The translations under genes were made by a program, and so were the position numbers. 64,000 bases of DNA from Gemmatimonadota bacterium (GTDB lineage: Bacteria; Gemmatimonadota; Gemmatimonadetes; Gemmatimonadales; Gemmatimonadaceae), in NCBI GenBank assembly GCA_021413975.1, contig JAIOPJ010000054.1:186001-250000 (forward strand). Reading direction: 5' to 3'. Of this stretch, positions 17,707 to 25,860 are shown in pieces (position 1 is the stretch's first letter; each line of letters opens with the position of its first letter). A model generated the notes under the pieces. It was not told the origin of the DNA. It saw only the letters and a list, made by a program, of their open reading frames with translations, and made no database searches.

Positions 17707-19176
17707 ATGACTGATCCGCTGTTCCAGGCCTACGTGAGATCGCTCCCCGTCTGGTGGCCCTACGCCGCCGGCACCTTCGTCGCCCTGCTCAGTCTGGCCG
17801 CCACTGCTCACGTCGTGGTGCGCAAGCGCGACGTCCGCGCCGCCATCGGCTGGGTGGGGCTCATCTGGCTCGTCCCGTTCTTCGGCGTCGTGCTCTATGC
17901 CGCCTTCGGGCTCAACCGGATCCAGGTGCGCGCGTCGGAGCTCCACGTCATCCGCCGCCGGCTGCCGATCTCGACCCCGGCCGCACTCAGCATCGCGCGG
18001 CTCGGCACCGCCTCCGCCGTCTCGGCCGACCTGATGCCCCTGGCCCGCCTGAGCGAGAAGCTCTCCGGGCGACCGCTCCTGCGGGGCAACCGCGTGACCT
18101 TCCTGCAGAACGGCGACGAGGCCTACCCGGCGATGCTCGAGGCGATCGCCGGCGCCCGTCGCACCGTCGCCCTCTCGAGCTACATCTTCGGGGACGACCG
18201 CGCCGGCAAGCGTTTCGTCGAGGCGCTCGCGGCGGCCACGGGACGCGGCGTCGACGTCCGCGTGCTCGTCGACGGCTTCGGGGCGCGCTACACCTGGCCG
18301 CCGGTGCACAAGGCGCTGCGCCGCGCCGGCGTGAACACCGAGCTCTTCCTGCCGCGCGTGCGCGAGGCCGGCCTCGCGTTCTTCAACCTCCGCAACCACC
18401 GGAAGATCCTCACCGCCGACGGACGCGTGGCGTTCACCGGCGGCATGAACATCCAGGCGCGCAACATCCACGCCGACGATCCGCCGCACCGTGTGCGCGA
18501 CGTGCACTTCCGGATCGAGGGTCCCCTCGTGGGGCAGCTGCAGGAGGCCTTCGCCGAGGACTGGGCCTTCACCACGCGCGAGGTGCTCGAGGGCCCCGAC
18601 TGGTTCCCGTCGCTCACCGAGGTCGGGGACACGACCGCGCGCGTGATCAGCGACGGGCCGGACGGCGACATCGAGATCATGCGCACCGTGCTATTGGGCG
18701 CCCTGAGCTCGGCGCGCGAGTCGGTGCGGATCGTGACCCCGTACTTCCTCCCCGACCCCGGGATGATCTCCGCACTGGGCGTCGCGGCGTTGCGCGGGGT
18801 GCGCGTCGATATCGTCCTCCCTGAGCACGTGAACATCTGGGTCGCCGGCTGGGCCGCGACGGCGCAGTTCTGGCAGGTCCTGCAACCGGGATGCCGGGTG
18901 CATCTCACGCCGCTCCCGTTCGACCATTCCAAGATCATGGTGGTCGACCGCAAGTGGGCGGCGGTGGGGTCGAGCAACTGGGATCCGCGGAGCCTGCGGC
19001 TCAACTTCGAACTCGACGTCGAGGTGTACTGCACCAAGGTGGCGGTCGCGCTCGACGACCTCGTCGCCGCGCGGATCGCCGAGGCGCGGGAGATCACGCT
19101 CCAGGAGGTCGACGCCCGCGCGATGCCGGTCAAGATCCGCGACGGCGTCGCGCGGTTGCTCTCGCCCTATCTCTGA
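17707..19176 (+). CDS. cls: cardiolipin synthase (phospholipase D family)
   Basis: A 489-residue inner-membrane enzyme that joins two phosphatidylglycerols into cardiolipin. Two N-terminal membrane helices (about 18-38 and 48-68) form the PLDc_N anchor. Two PLD domains each carry an HKD motif: NHRKILTADG near residue 230 and HSKIMVVDRK near 407, each followed by the conserved GG or GSSN element. Length and order match ClsA-type enzymes. Start ATG 17707; a longer frame begins in non-coding upstream sequence. Confidence 0.92.
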   Translation: MTDPLFQAYVRSLPVWWPYAAGTFVALLSLAATAHVVVRKRDVRAAIGWVGLIWLVPFFGVVLYAAFGLNRIQVRASELHVIRRRLPISTPAALSIARLGTASAVSADLMPLARLSEKLSGRPLLRGNRVTFLQNGDEAYPAMLEAIAGARRTVALSSYIFGDDRAGKRFVEALAAATGRGVDVRVLVDGFGARYTWPPVHKALRRAGVNTELFLPRVREAGLAFFNLRNHRKILTADGRVAFTGGMNIQARNIHADDPPHRVRDVHFRIEGPLVGQLQEAFAEDWAFTTREVLEGPDWFPSLTEVGDTTARVISDGPDGDIEIMRTVLLGALSSARESVRIVTPYFLPDPGMISALGVAALRGVRVDIVLPEHVNIWVAGWAATAQFWQVLQPGCRVHLTPLPFDHSKIMVVDRKWAAVGSSNWDPRSLRLNFELDVEVYCTKVAVALDDLVAARIAEAREITLQEVDARAMPVKIRDGVARLLSPYL

Positions 19177-19181
19177 CGGCG

Positions 19182-19673
19182 CTACAGCAGCGCCGACGCG
19201 ATCACGATCACGACGACCACGACGCCGAGCGCGACCTTCATGCCGGTGGCCACCACGCGGCCGATGAGCGCGCCCCACGCCACGCGTCCCGCACGATCAT
19301 GCTCGCCATGCACCGAGTACTCGAGTGCCAATGCTCCGAGGAACGCCCCGGCGAACGACCCGACGATCGATCCCACCATCGGGATCGGCACGCCGACGAT
19401 CGCCCCGACGATCCCGCCGATGAGCGCCCCCCACCCGGCGCGCCGTGAACCGCCGTACTTGGTCGTGTAGCGCGAGGCGAGGCCCCACTCGATCAGTTCG
19501 GCGATCAACGCGAGCACCACGCCGGCGATGATCGCGCCCCAGGACACGCTGGCGGCGGGATCGAACGACTTCCAGAGTCCCACCCCGGCGAGGAAGGCCC
19601 AGGTGCCGGGGAGGCCGACGGCGGTGAGCGGGAGGCTCAACAGGGCGCCGAGTGCAAGGAGGACGATCGTCAC
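19182..19673 (-). CDS. DUF456 family membrane protein
   Basis: A 163-residue protein with five or so glycine-rich hydrophobic helices and the family pattern LPGTWAFLAG, then long GxxxG helices (GALIGGIVGAIVGVPIPMVGSIVG). DUF456 proteins are inner-membrane and of unknown function. I set the start at GTG 19673, because an upstream ATG at 19745 would place a 7-bp repeat array inside the coding sequence. If the repeat is translated, 24 residues are added. The array touches this start codon, so no Shine-Dalgarno sequence is visible. Confidence 0.75.
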   Translation of the reverse strand: MTIVLLALGALLSLPLTAVGLPGTWAFLAGVGLWKSFDPAASVSWGAIIAGVVLALIAELIEWGLASRYTTKYGGSRRAGWGALIGGIVGAIVGVPIPMVGSIVGSFAGAFLGALALEYSVHGEHDRAGRVAWGALIGRVVATGMKVALGVVVVVIVIASALL

Positions 19674-19715
19674 GATGAAGGTTGAAGGTTGAAGGATGGA
19701 GGATGAAAGATGAAC
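19674..19715. repeat. heptanucleotide repeat array, six units
   Basis: Six 7-bp units with period exactly seven, variants of GATGAAG on the plus strand (GATGAAG, GTTGAAG twice, GATGGAG, GATGAAA, GATGAAC). It ends at the start codon of the minus-strand DUF456 gene and is inverted relative to the array at 19743-19777. Confidence 0.85.
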
Positions 19716-19742
19716 TGCTTCGAGCGACTCCGCATGACGTCC

Positions 19743-19777
19743 CATCTTACATCCTTCATCCTCCCACCTTTATCTTC
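19743..19777. repeat. heptanucleotide repeat array, five units (inverted relative to the previous array)
   Basis: Five 7-bp units, variants of CATCCTT on the plus strand (CATCTTA, CATCCTT, CATCCTC, CCACCTT, TATCTTC). It ends five bases before the ATG of the 32-residue peptide. With the array 27 bases away it forms an imperfect inverted repeat across this divergent promoter region. Confidence 0.8.
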
Positions 19778-19782
19778 TGTCG

Positions 19783-19881
19783 ATGTCAACTCGCGTCCGC
19801 CAGACCCTCACCCGCGTCATCGTGATCCAGCTGATCACGCTGGCCCTCCTCTGGCTGCTCCAGCAGCGCTACGCGGGCTGA
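19783..19881 (+). CDS. 32-residue single-helix membrane peptide upstream of symporter
   Basis: A short open frame starting at ATG 19783: residues 1-11 are polar and basic (MSTRVRQTLTR), 12-27 form one hydrophobic helix (VIVIQLITLALLWLLQ), then QQRYAG. Positive charges at the N-terminus predict an inside-start topology. The stop is six bases before the symporter ATG, so the two are almost certainly co-translated. Other sodium:solute symporters have small accessory membrane proteins encoded just upstream (DUF485 with ActP, DUF3311-type with MctP), but this peptide is much shorter than those. Role as an accessory subunit is inference; being translated is also unproven. Confidence 0.55.
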   Translation: MSTRVRQTLTRVIVIQLITLALLWLLQQRYAG

Positions 19882-19887
19882 TCGCGC

Positions 19888-21567
19888 ATGCATTGGGTCA
19901 ACTGGCTGATCGTGGTCGTCTACCTCGTCTTCGTCGTCGGGGACGGGCTGCGTCGCGCGCGCGGGGCGAAGGACATCGAGGCCTACTTCCTCGCCAACCG
20001 TTCGCTGCCCTGGTGGGCGGTCGGCCTCTCGGTGATGGCCACCCAGCTCTCGGCGATCACGCTCATCGGCACCACGGGGCAGGGAGCGACCGACGGCCTC
20101 AAGTTCGTGCAGTTCTACTTCGGCCTGCCGATCGCGATGGTGATCCTCGGCGTCACGATCGTGCCGTTCCTGCACGGGGCCAAGGTCTACACGGCGTACG
20201 AGTACCTCGAGCGGCGCTTCGACGCGCGCACGCGCACGCTCACGAGCCTCCTCTTCCTCGTCTCACGAGGGATGTCGGCCGGCGTCATCATCTCGGCGCC
20301 CGCGGTCGTCCTCTCGGCGATCTTCGGCTGGTCGCTCACCTGGTGCGTCGTCCTGATCGGCGCGCCGACGGTGCTCTATACGGTGATCGGCGGCGTGCAG
20401 GCGGTCACCTGGGCCGACGTGAAGCAGATGTTCGTGATCGTGGGCGCGGTGCTCGCCATGCTCTACGTGCTCGTCACGCGGATGCCGGTCCCGCTCGACG
20501 ACGCCTTCGCGATCGCCGGCGCCGCCGGACGGATGCAGGTCTTCGACTTCTCGTTCGACCTCACCAACCCCTACACGTTCTGGTCGGGGATCATCGGCGG
20601 CACCTTCCTCATGCTGTCGTACTTCGGCACCGACCAGAGCCAGGTGCAGCGGTACCTCACCGCCAAGTCGGTCGACGAGGCGCGCAGTTCGCTGCTCATG
20701 AGCGCCTACTGGAAGATCCCGCTCCAGGCGATGATCCTCCTGCTCGGCGTGCTGGTGTTCCTCTATTACACCTTCCAGCCGACGCCACTCTACTTCAATC
20801 CGACGCACGACCAGGCGATGCGCGCTTCCGCGCCGGCGACCTACGACTCGCTCGAGGCGCGCTACACGATCGTCACGCGCGCGCGCGCGGATGCGGCGCT
20901 CGCGGCGGTGGCGGCGCGCCAGTCGGGTGACGCGGCCGCCACGACCGCCGCACTCGACGCCTACCGCGCGCAGGAGAGCGAGGCCGGGATCGTGCGCACC
21001 GCCGCACTCGCCGCGGTGGGCAAGGTCACCAACGCCCAGACGCGTGACGTGAACTACGTCATCCCGCGCTTCGTCCTCGACCACCTCCCGCTCGGCTTCG
21101 CCGGCATCTTCCTCGCCGCCGTGCTCGCCGCGGCGATGTCGAGCATCGCCGCCGAGCTCAACTCGCTCTCCACCGCCACGGTGGTGGACTTCTACCAGCG
21201 GCACTACAAGCGCGAGGGGAGCGACGCGCACTTCCTGGCCGTCTCCAAGTGGGCGACCGCGATCTGGGGTGTGTTCGCCTGCATCGTCGCGACCTATGCG
21301 GCGACGCTCGGATCGCTGATCGAGGTGGTGAACCGGTTCGGCTCGTTCTTCTATGGATCGATCCTCGGCGTGTTCATCCTCGCGATGATCCCGCGCGCCC
21401 GGGCGCCCGGGGCGTTCGTGGGCCTCATCGCGGGCATGACGACCGTGGGGTTGATCAGTTGGCAGGTGCCGAGCATCGCGTTCCTCTGGCACAACGTGAC
21501 GGGAGCGGTCACCGTGGTCACGGTGGGATTGTTGCTCAGCCTGGCGCCGGCACCGAAGACGACGTAG
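19888..21567 (+). CDS. sodium:solute symporter (SSS family)
   Basis: A 559-residue inner-membrane cotransporter with about 13 helices. It begins at ATG 19888; the family pattern is seen in the first helix and YFLANRSLPWWAVGLSVMATQLSA, including the Na+-site helix break, and in VYTAYEYLERRFDARTRTL. A soluble Ala-rich insert of about 60 residues (roughly 310-370) lies between helices, after the loop with YYTFQPTPLYF, and is larger than in most SSS proteins. The MSSIAAELNSLSTATVVDFYQRHY segment is typical of the SGLT-like branch. The substrate could be a sugar, amino acid or organic acid. Confidence 0.88.
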   Translation: MHWVNWLIVVVYLVFVVGDGLRRARGAKDIEAYFLANRSLPWWAVGLSVMATQLSAITLIGTTGQGATDGLKFVQFYFGLPIAMVILGVTIVPFLHGAKVYTAYEYLERRFDARTRTLTSLLFLVSRGMSAGVIISAPAVVLSAIFGWSLTWCVVLIGAPTVLYTVIGGVQAVTWADVKQMFVIVGAVLAMLYVLVTRMPVPLDDAFAIAGAAGRMQVFDFSFDLTNPYTFWSGIIGGTFLMLSYFGTDQSQVQRYLTAKSVDEARSSLLMSAYWKIPLQAMILLLGVLVFLYYTFQPTPLYFNPTHDQAMRASAPATYDSLEARYTIVTRARADAALAAVAARQSGDAAATTAALDAYRAQESEAGIVRTAALAAVGKVTNAQTRDVNYVIPRFVLDHLPLGFAGIFLAAVLAAAMSSIAAELNSLSTATVVDFYQRHYKREGSDAHFLAVSKWATAIWGVFACIVATYAATLGSLIEVVNRFGSFFYGSILGVFILAMIPRARAPGAFVGLIAGMTTVGLISWQVPSIAFLWHNVTGAVTVVTVGLLLSLAPAPKTT

Positions 21568-21655
21568 GCGGGTTCGCGCGGCCTGCAGCGCTCTCCACGG
21601 ACCGCTGCACAGTGACAGCTTATGCTCCGCTTCACGCATACGCCGCGAATCCGCT

Positions 21656-21667
21656 GCATGTGCATGC
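21656..21667. promoter_or_regulatory. inverted repeat upstream of arginase, possible operator
   Basis: GCATG and CATGC arms separated by TG, with another GCATGC at 21683-21688, both within 60 bases of the arginase start. Regulation by a repressor or activator at this site is conjecture; no -10 box is obvious. Confidence 0.25.
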
Positions 21668-21709
21668 GTCGGCCCACCCTTCGCATGCCCGCCGTGTATC
21701 CTCCGGCCC

Positions 21710-22621
21710 ATGACTTCCATCCGACTCATCGGCGTCCCCATGGACCTCGGCGCCTCGCGCCGCGGTGTCGACATGGGCCCGTCCGCCGTCCGCTACACCG
21801 ACCTGCGCGACCGCCTCGAGAAGCTCGGCTGTCAGGTCGAGGACACCGGGAACGTCCCGGTCCCCTTCCGCGAGGACGCCGCCAAGGGCGCACAACGAGG
21901 CGCCCGCTATCTCGGTGCCATCACCGAGGTCTGCGTCGAGGTCGCGAACCGCACGCGGTCGGCGCTCGAAGCCGGGCAGATCCCGATCGTGCTGGGCGGT
22001 GACCACGCGCTCGCCGCGGGCAGCATCGCCGGTGCCGCCGCGCATCTCGCGGCCAAGGGATCGCATCTGGGTGCCATCTGGGTCGACGCCCATGGTGATC
22101 TCAACACGCCGGCCTCCTCGAGTTCCGGCAACGTGCATGGGATGCCGCTCGCGGCGCTCCTCGGGTACGGCGACAAGGCGATGTCGGGCATCGCCGGCGT
22201 CAAGTCGGCGCTCCGCGGCAGCGACGTCGCGCTCGTCGGTCTCCGTGATCTCGACGGCCCCGAGCGTGCCCACATCAAGAAGTGGGGACTCTCCGCCTTC
22301 TCAATGCGGGCTCTCGACGAGCGCGGGATCCACAAGGTGATGGAGGACGCGATCGCGGTCGCCACCCGCGGGACCGCCGGCATCTGGGTCTCGTTCGACA
22401 TGGACGTGATCGATCCGAGCGAGGCCCCCGGCGTCGGCACGGCGGTGCCCGGCGGCATGACCTACCGCGAGGCGCACCTCGCCATGGAGATGCTCGCCGA
22501 CTCGGGCAAGCTCGTCGGCCTCGACATGGTCGAGGTCAACCCCGTGCTCGACGAACGCAACCGGACCGCCGAGATCGCCTGCGAGCTCATCCTGAGCGCG
22601 ATCGGCAAGCGGATCCTCTGA
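21710..22621 (+). CDS. rocF: arginase
   Basis: A 303-residue ureohydrolase converting arginine to ornithine and urea with a binuclear Mn centre. The metal ligands are visible: His in GGDHALA, the DAHGD cluster in WVDAHGDLNT, and DMD in SFDMDVIDPSEAPG. The NVHGMPLAALLG segment and the SSSGN loop that contacts the alpha-amino group identify arginase rather than agmatinase. Cytoplasmic. Followed 20 bases later by an ornithine cyclodeaminase-type gene, so the pair turns arginine into proline. Confidence 0.92.
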   Translation: MTSIRLIGVPMDLGASRRGVDMGPSAVRYTDLRDRLEKLGCQVEDTGNVPVPFREDAAKGAQRGARYLGAITEVCVEVANRTRSALEAGQIPIVLGGDHALAAGSIAGAAAHLAAKGSHLGAIWVDAHGDLNTPASSSSGNVHGMPLAALLGYGDKAMSGIAGVKSALRGSDVALVGLRDLDGPERAHIKKWGLSAFSMRALDERGIHKVMEDAIAVATRGTAGIWVSFDMDVIDPSEAPGVGTAVPGGMTYREAHLAMEMLADSGKLVGLDMVEVNPVLDERNRTAEIACELILSAIGKRIL

Positions 22622-22641
22622 CCGACATCACCAGACCCCAC

Positions 22642-23748
22642 ATGTCCGAGCCGATCCGCTATCGAGCGCCCGACTTCACGGCGCCGCACCTCGTGAACGC
22701 GCCTGCCGCACGCACCGTCGTCGCCGAGCGCGACGGCGTGCTGCCGGACGGATTCTTCGCGACGACCAATCTCCCGACCTACGTGAAGGGCGCGGACGGC
22801 CGGTGGACGCTGCCCAACGAGCCCCGCATGGACGGCGTGCTCGTGCGCGATGCCCAGGGCGCCTGGTGGGTGCGCGAAGGCCGCCGGGTGAAGCAGGGGG
22901 ATGCGGTCGTGGTCGGCACGGCCGAGGACGGGAGCGAGGGGATGCTCGTGCACTCGAGCGGGTTCGCCGGCGAGGCGGCCGCGCACGGGGACTTCCACTT
23001 CATGAGCAGCCAGGTCTCGCGCGAGAAGCCGATCGACTACCGCGCGATCGCCCGGATGCTCGTCGAGGAGAAGCGCCGCGGCGGGTACACGCTCTGGGTG
23101 ACCGGTCCCGCGCTCGTGCACTCGCGCGCCCGCGACAACCTCGTCTGGTTCATCCGCAACGGTTACGTGCAGGCGCTGCTCGCCGGGAACGCGGTCGCGG
23201 TGCACGACATCGAGGCGGCGATCGTCGGCACCACCCTCGGCATGACGAGCGAGGGCGAGCCCACCGCCGGCGGCCATGCGGCGCACATGCGGGCGATCAA
23301 CGCGGTGCGGCGCGCCGGCTCGATCGCGAAGGCCGTGAAGGCGGGGCTGATCACCGGCGGCATCATGCACGCCTGCACGGTGGAGGAGGTCCCCTATGTG
23401 CTCGGCGGCTCGATCCGCGACGACGGGCCGTTGCCGGACGTGTACACCGACAACGTCGCGGCACAGGAGGCGACGCGGAAGCACACGATCAAGGCGACCA
23501 TGGCCGTCATGATCGCGACCGCGCTCCACTCGATCGCGGTGGGGAATATGCTGCCGGCCTACTATGCCGACGCGACCGGCGAGCTGCACGAGCTGCCGAC
23601 CATCTGCGTGGACGCGAGCGAGTTCCTGGTGAGCAAGCTCAAGGACCGCGGGACGCACCAGGCCGTGGGCGTGGTGACCAACGCGCAGGATTTCATGAGC
23701 ATCCTGCGCGCGGCGGTCGAGCGGGAGGTCGCGGGGGACGTCGGGTAG
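22642..23748 (+). CDS. archaeal-type ornithine cyclodeaminase (TIGR00300/ArgZ C-terminal family)
   Basis: A 368-residue cytoplasmic protein matching the family first called LOR/SDH bifunctional enzyme, now known in methanogens and as the C-terminal part of cyanobacterial ArgZ/AgrE as an NAD-dependent ornithine cyclodeaminase making proline and ammonia. Landmarks include GFFATTNLPTYVKG, FHFMSSQVSREKPID, TGPALVHSRARDNL, LLAGNAVAVHDIEAA and the final SEFLVSKLKDRGTHQAVG. The position right after arginase strongly supports ornithine as substrate. Not related to the mu-crystallin-type OcdA family of most bacteria. Confidence 0.85.
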   Translation: MSEPIRYRAPDFTAPHLVNAPAARTVVAERDGVLPDGFFATTNLPTYVKGADGRWTLPNEPRMDGVLVRDAQGAWWVREGRRVKQGDAVVVGTAEDGSEGMLVHSSGFAGEAAAHGDFHFMSSQVSREKPIDYRAIARMLVEEKRRGGYTLWVTGPALVHSRARDNLVWFIRNGYVQALLAGNAVAVHDIEAAIVGTTLGMTSEGEPTAGGHAAHMRAINAVRRAGSIAKAVKAGLITGGIMHACTVEEVPYVLGGSIRDDGPLPDVYTDNVAAQEATRKHTIKATMAVMIATALHSIAVGNMLPAYYADATGELHELPTICVDASEFLVSKLKDRGTHQAVGVVTNAQDFMSILRAAVEREVAGDVG

Positions 23749-23769
23749 CGGTCGCCGGATCGGCGACCG
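23749..23769. terminator. perfect hairpin between convergent genes
   Basis: Nine-base perfect arms (CGGTCGCCG and CGGCGACCG) around a three-base GAT loop start directly after the stop of the ornithine cyclodeaminase gene and sit before the end of the Rieske gene. No T run on either side, so terminator activity is likely but not certain. Confidence 0.55.
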
Positions 23770-23781
23770 CAGGGAGATCGA

Positions 23782-24315
23782 CTACCCGACGCGCACGCCG
23801 GCCGCGCTCCAGCCTGCGGCGTTCGCCTCGGCATCGATCACGGTGCCGGTGTCGACCACCACCTTGCCGCCTTCGATGCGCACCGCGTAGCGGTCGAGGC
23901 TGCGCGGCGACTTCCCCTGGATGCGCGTCCCCTCGGCCTTGAAGGTGCTCTTGTGCTTCGGGCAGTAGAACCGGTTCTGCTCCGGCTGCCATTGCACCGC
24001 GGTCCCCTTGTGCGGGCACTCGAGGTCGAAGGCGTGCACCATGCCCTGATAGCGGACGAGGATCACCTTGTTCGTGCGGTCGATCGTCGCGCCGTCGCCG
24101 GCGGGGATGCCGTAGCTCACCATGCCCGCCGCCCCGGCACGCCCCGTCGCATACTCGCGTGCGAGGGCATGCAGCGGCGCGGCCGCGCCGGCGATCGCCG
24201 TCAGTGCGGCGACCGCCATGAGTCCGTCGCGCAGGAACGTCCGGCGACCAGTCGTGACCTCGCACTCGTCGGTGCCACAGTCGCCTTCACCTGCTTGCGT
24301 CGCCTCGCGGGACAT
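23782..24315 (-). CDS. Rieske [2Fe-2S] protein with Tat signal
   Basis: A 177-residue exported iron-sulfur protein. The twin-arginine motif is GRRTFLRDG and a hydrophobic segment follows. Rieske cluster ligands are CPHKG at about residue 101 and CPKHKS at about 120, giving the Cys-His/Cys-His set. The cluster lies in a small beta domain at the C-terminal half. Start chosen at 24315 because GAGGAG precedes it. No cytochrome b or oxygenase gene lies nearby, so the electron partner is unknown; it may be part of a soluble periplasmic redox chain. Divergent from the MFS exporter. Confidence 0.85.
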   Translation of the reverse strand: MSREATQAGEGDCGTDECEVTTGRRTFLRDGLMAVAALTAIAGAAAPLHALAREYATGRAGAAGMVSYGIPAGDGATIDRTNKVILVRYQGMVHAFDLECPHKGTAVQWQPEQNRFYCPKHKSTFKAEGTRIQGKSPRSLDRYAVRIEGGKVVVDTGTVIDAEANAAGWSAAGVRVG

Positions 24316-24376
24316 CGGGACTCCTCGACTCGGGTGCATATTGGACTCGGGACCTCATTCAACGTTACCCCGCATC

Positions 24377-25621
24377 ATGCCTATTGTGCCACGACGCGCG
24401 GCGATCGCGTTCATCTTCGTCTCGATGGTGCTCGACATCGTCGCGCTCGGGATCGTGATCCCGGTGCTGCCGCAGCTCATCAAGGGCTTCCTCGGCGGTG
24501 ACACGGCGAGCGCGGCCGCCTGGTTCGGGATCTTCGGGACCGCCTGGGCGGCGATGCAGTTCGTCTTCTCGCCGTTCCTCGGCGCGCTCTCCGACCGCTT
24601 CGGGCGGCGGCCAGTGCTCCTGCTCTCGATCCTCGGCCTCGGGATCGACTATCTGATTATGGCGCTCGCGCCGACGCTCACCTGGCTCTTCTTGGGGCGC
24701 GTGCTCTCGGGAATGACGGCGGCGGGCTTCGCGACCGCCGCGGCCTACATCGCCGACGTCACGCCACCGGAGAAGCGCGCCGGTGCCTACGGCCTCGTCG
24801 GGGCGGCCTGGGGCTTCGGCTTCATCATCGGTCCGGCCATGGGCGGCTACCTCGGCGCGATCGACCTCCGGCTGCCGTTCTTCGTCGCCGGCGGGCTCGC
24901 GTTGCTCAACGCGGCCTATGGGTTCCTCATCCTCCCCGAGTCGCTCCCGCCGGAGAAGCGAGCGCCCTTCCGGCTCGCGCGCGCCAATCCGGTCGGTTCG
25001 CTCACATTGCTCCGAGGACACCCGCAGTTGTTCGGCCTGGCCACGGTGAGCCTGCTCTATCAACTCGCCCACACGGTCTTCCCCAGCGTCTTCGTCCTCT
25101 GGGCCGGCTACGAACTGGGCTGGGATGCGCGCCAGGTGGGACTCGCGCTCGCGGCGGTGGGGGTCGCGGGGGTGACCGTGCAGGGCGGACTCGTGCGGCC
25201 GTTCGTGCGGCGACTCGGCGAACGGCGCGCGCTCGCGATCGGCGCCTTCTTCGGGACCGCCGGCTTCTTCCTGTATGGGGTCGCGGGCACCGTCCCCGTC
25301 TTCTGGATTGGCGCGGCGGTGTACGCGCCGGCCGGATTCTTCAACCCGTCGCTGATTGGGCTCATCTCGCAGCGCGTCGGACCGTCGGAGCAGGGGCAGG
25401 TACAGGGCGCCAACAGCAGCATCATGGGGATCGCCGGGATGATCGGGCCCGGGCTCTTCACCACGGTCTTCGCCTGGTCGATCCGCGAGGGTGCCGGCTG
25501 GCACCTGCCCGGACTCCCGTTCCTGATCGCATCGGCGATGTTCGCCACCGCAGGGTTCCTCGCGCTGCGCGCGACCCGGCACTCCCCGACTGGCGCGGCG
25601 GCCCCCCGTGCGGCATCGTAG
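24377..25621 (+). CDS. MFS transporter, TetA-like drug/metabolite exporter
   Basis: A 414-residue, 12-helix major facilitator protein. Motif A in the loop between helices 2 and 3 reads GALSDRFGRRPVLLLS, and the VLDIVALGIVIPVLPQL first helix is the TetA/multidrug (DHA1) pattern; helix 5 carries GFGFIIGPAMGGYLG (motif C), an antiporter hallmark. It therefore probably exports a small compound in exchange for protons. Substrate unknown. Confidence 0.85.
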   Translation: MPIVPRRAAIAFIFVSMVLDIVALGIVIPVLPQLIKGFLGGDTASAAAWFGIFGTAWAAMQFVFSPFLGALSDRFGRRPVLLLSILGLGIDYLIMALAPTLTWLFLGRVLSGMTAAGFATAAAYIADVTPPEKRAGAYGLVGAAWGFGFIIGPAMGGYLGAIDLRLPFFVAGGLALLNAAYGFLILPESLPPEKRAPFRLARANPVGSLTLLRGHPQLFGLATVSLLYQLAHTVFPSVFVLWAGYELGWDARQVGLALAAVGVAGVTVQGGLVRPFVRRLGERRALAIGAFFGTAGFFLYGVAGTVPVFWIGAAVYAPAGFFNPSLIGLISQRVGPSEQGQVQGANSSIMGIAGMIGPGLFTTVFAWSIREGAGWHLPGLPFLIASAMFATAGFLALRATRHSPTGAAAPRAAS

Positions 25622-25648
25622 CAGTGCAGCCTCACCCGCGCGGAGACG

Positions 25649-25858
25649 ATGATGACATTCACCACTGAGGCCCAGGCGATCTGGGACCAGGTACCCGAAG
25701 CCACGCGCGTACGGCTCCTCGACAGCGGTTTCTGCGCCCACTGCCTGGCCACGCGGCACATGGAACTCGCCGAGGGCGAGATCCGCGGCAAGGAACTCGC
25801 CCTGATCGGGAAGTGCGGGACCTGCGGGCACCGCGTGGTCCGGCTGATCGAGATCTGA
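25649..25858 (+). CDS. small zinc-ribbon protein
   Basis: A 69-residue protein (MM start; the second Met is also possible) with two CxxC knuckles, CAHC and CGTC, separated by 25 residues. That spacing is a typical zinc ribbon. The N-terminal half is a short helix. Cytoplasmic; role unknown, possibly nucleic-acid or protein binding. It sits between the MFS gene and a secreted protein, with two bases to the next start. Confidence 0.65.
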   Translation: MMTFTTEAQAIWDQVPEATRVRLLDSGFCAHCLATRHMELAEGEIRGKELALIGKCGTCGHRVVRLIEI

Positions 25859-25860
25859 CC

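Noticed and set aside
17707-19176. Phospholipase D family gene as a DrmC-like defence gene
   Set aside because: Two HKD motifs and N-terminal membrane helices identify cardiolipin synthase, and it lies 15 kb from the helicase-methylase pair.
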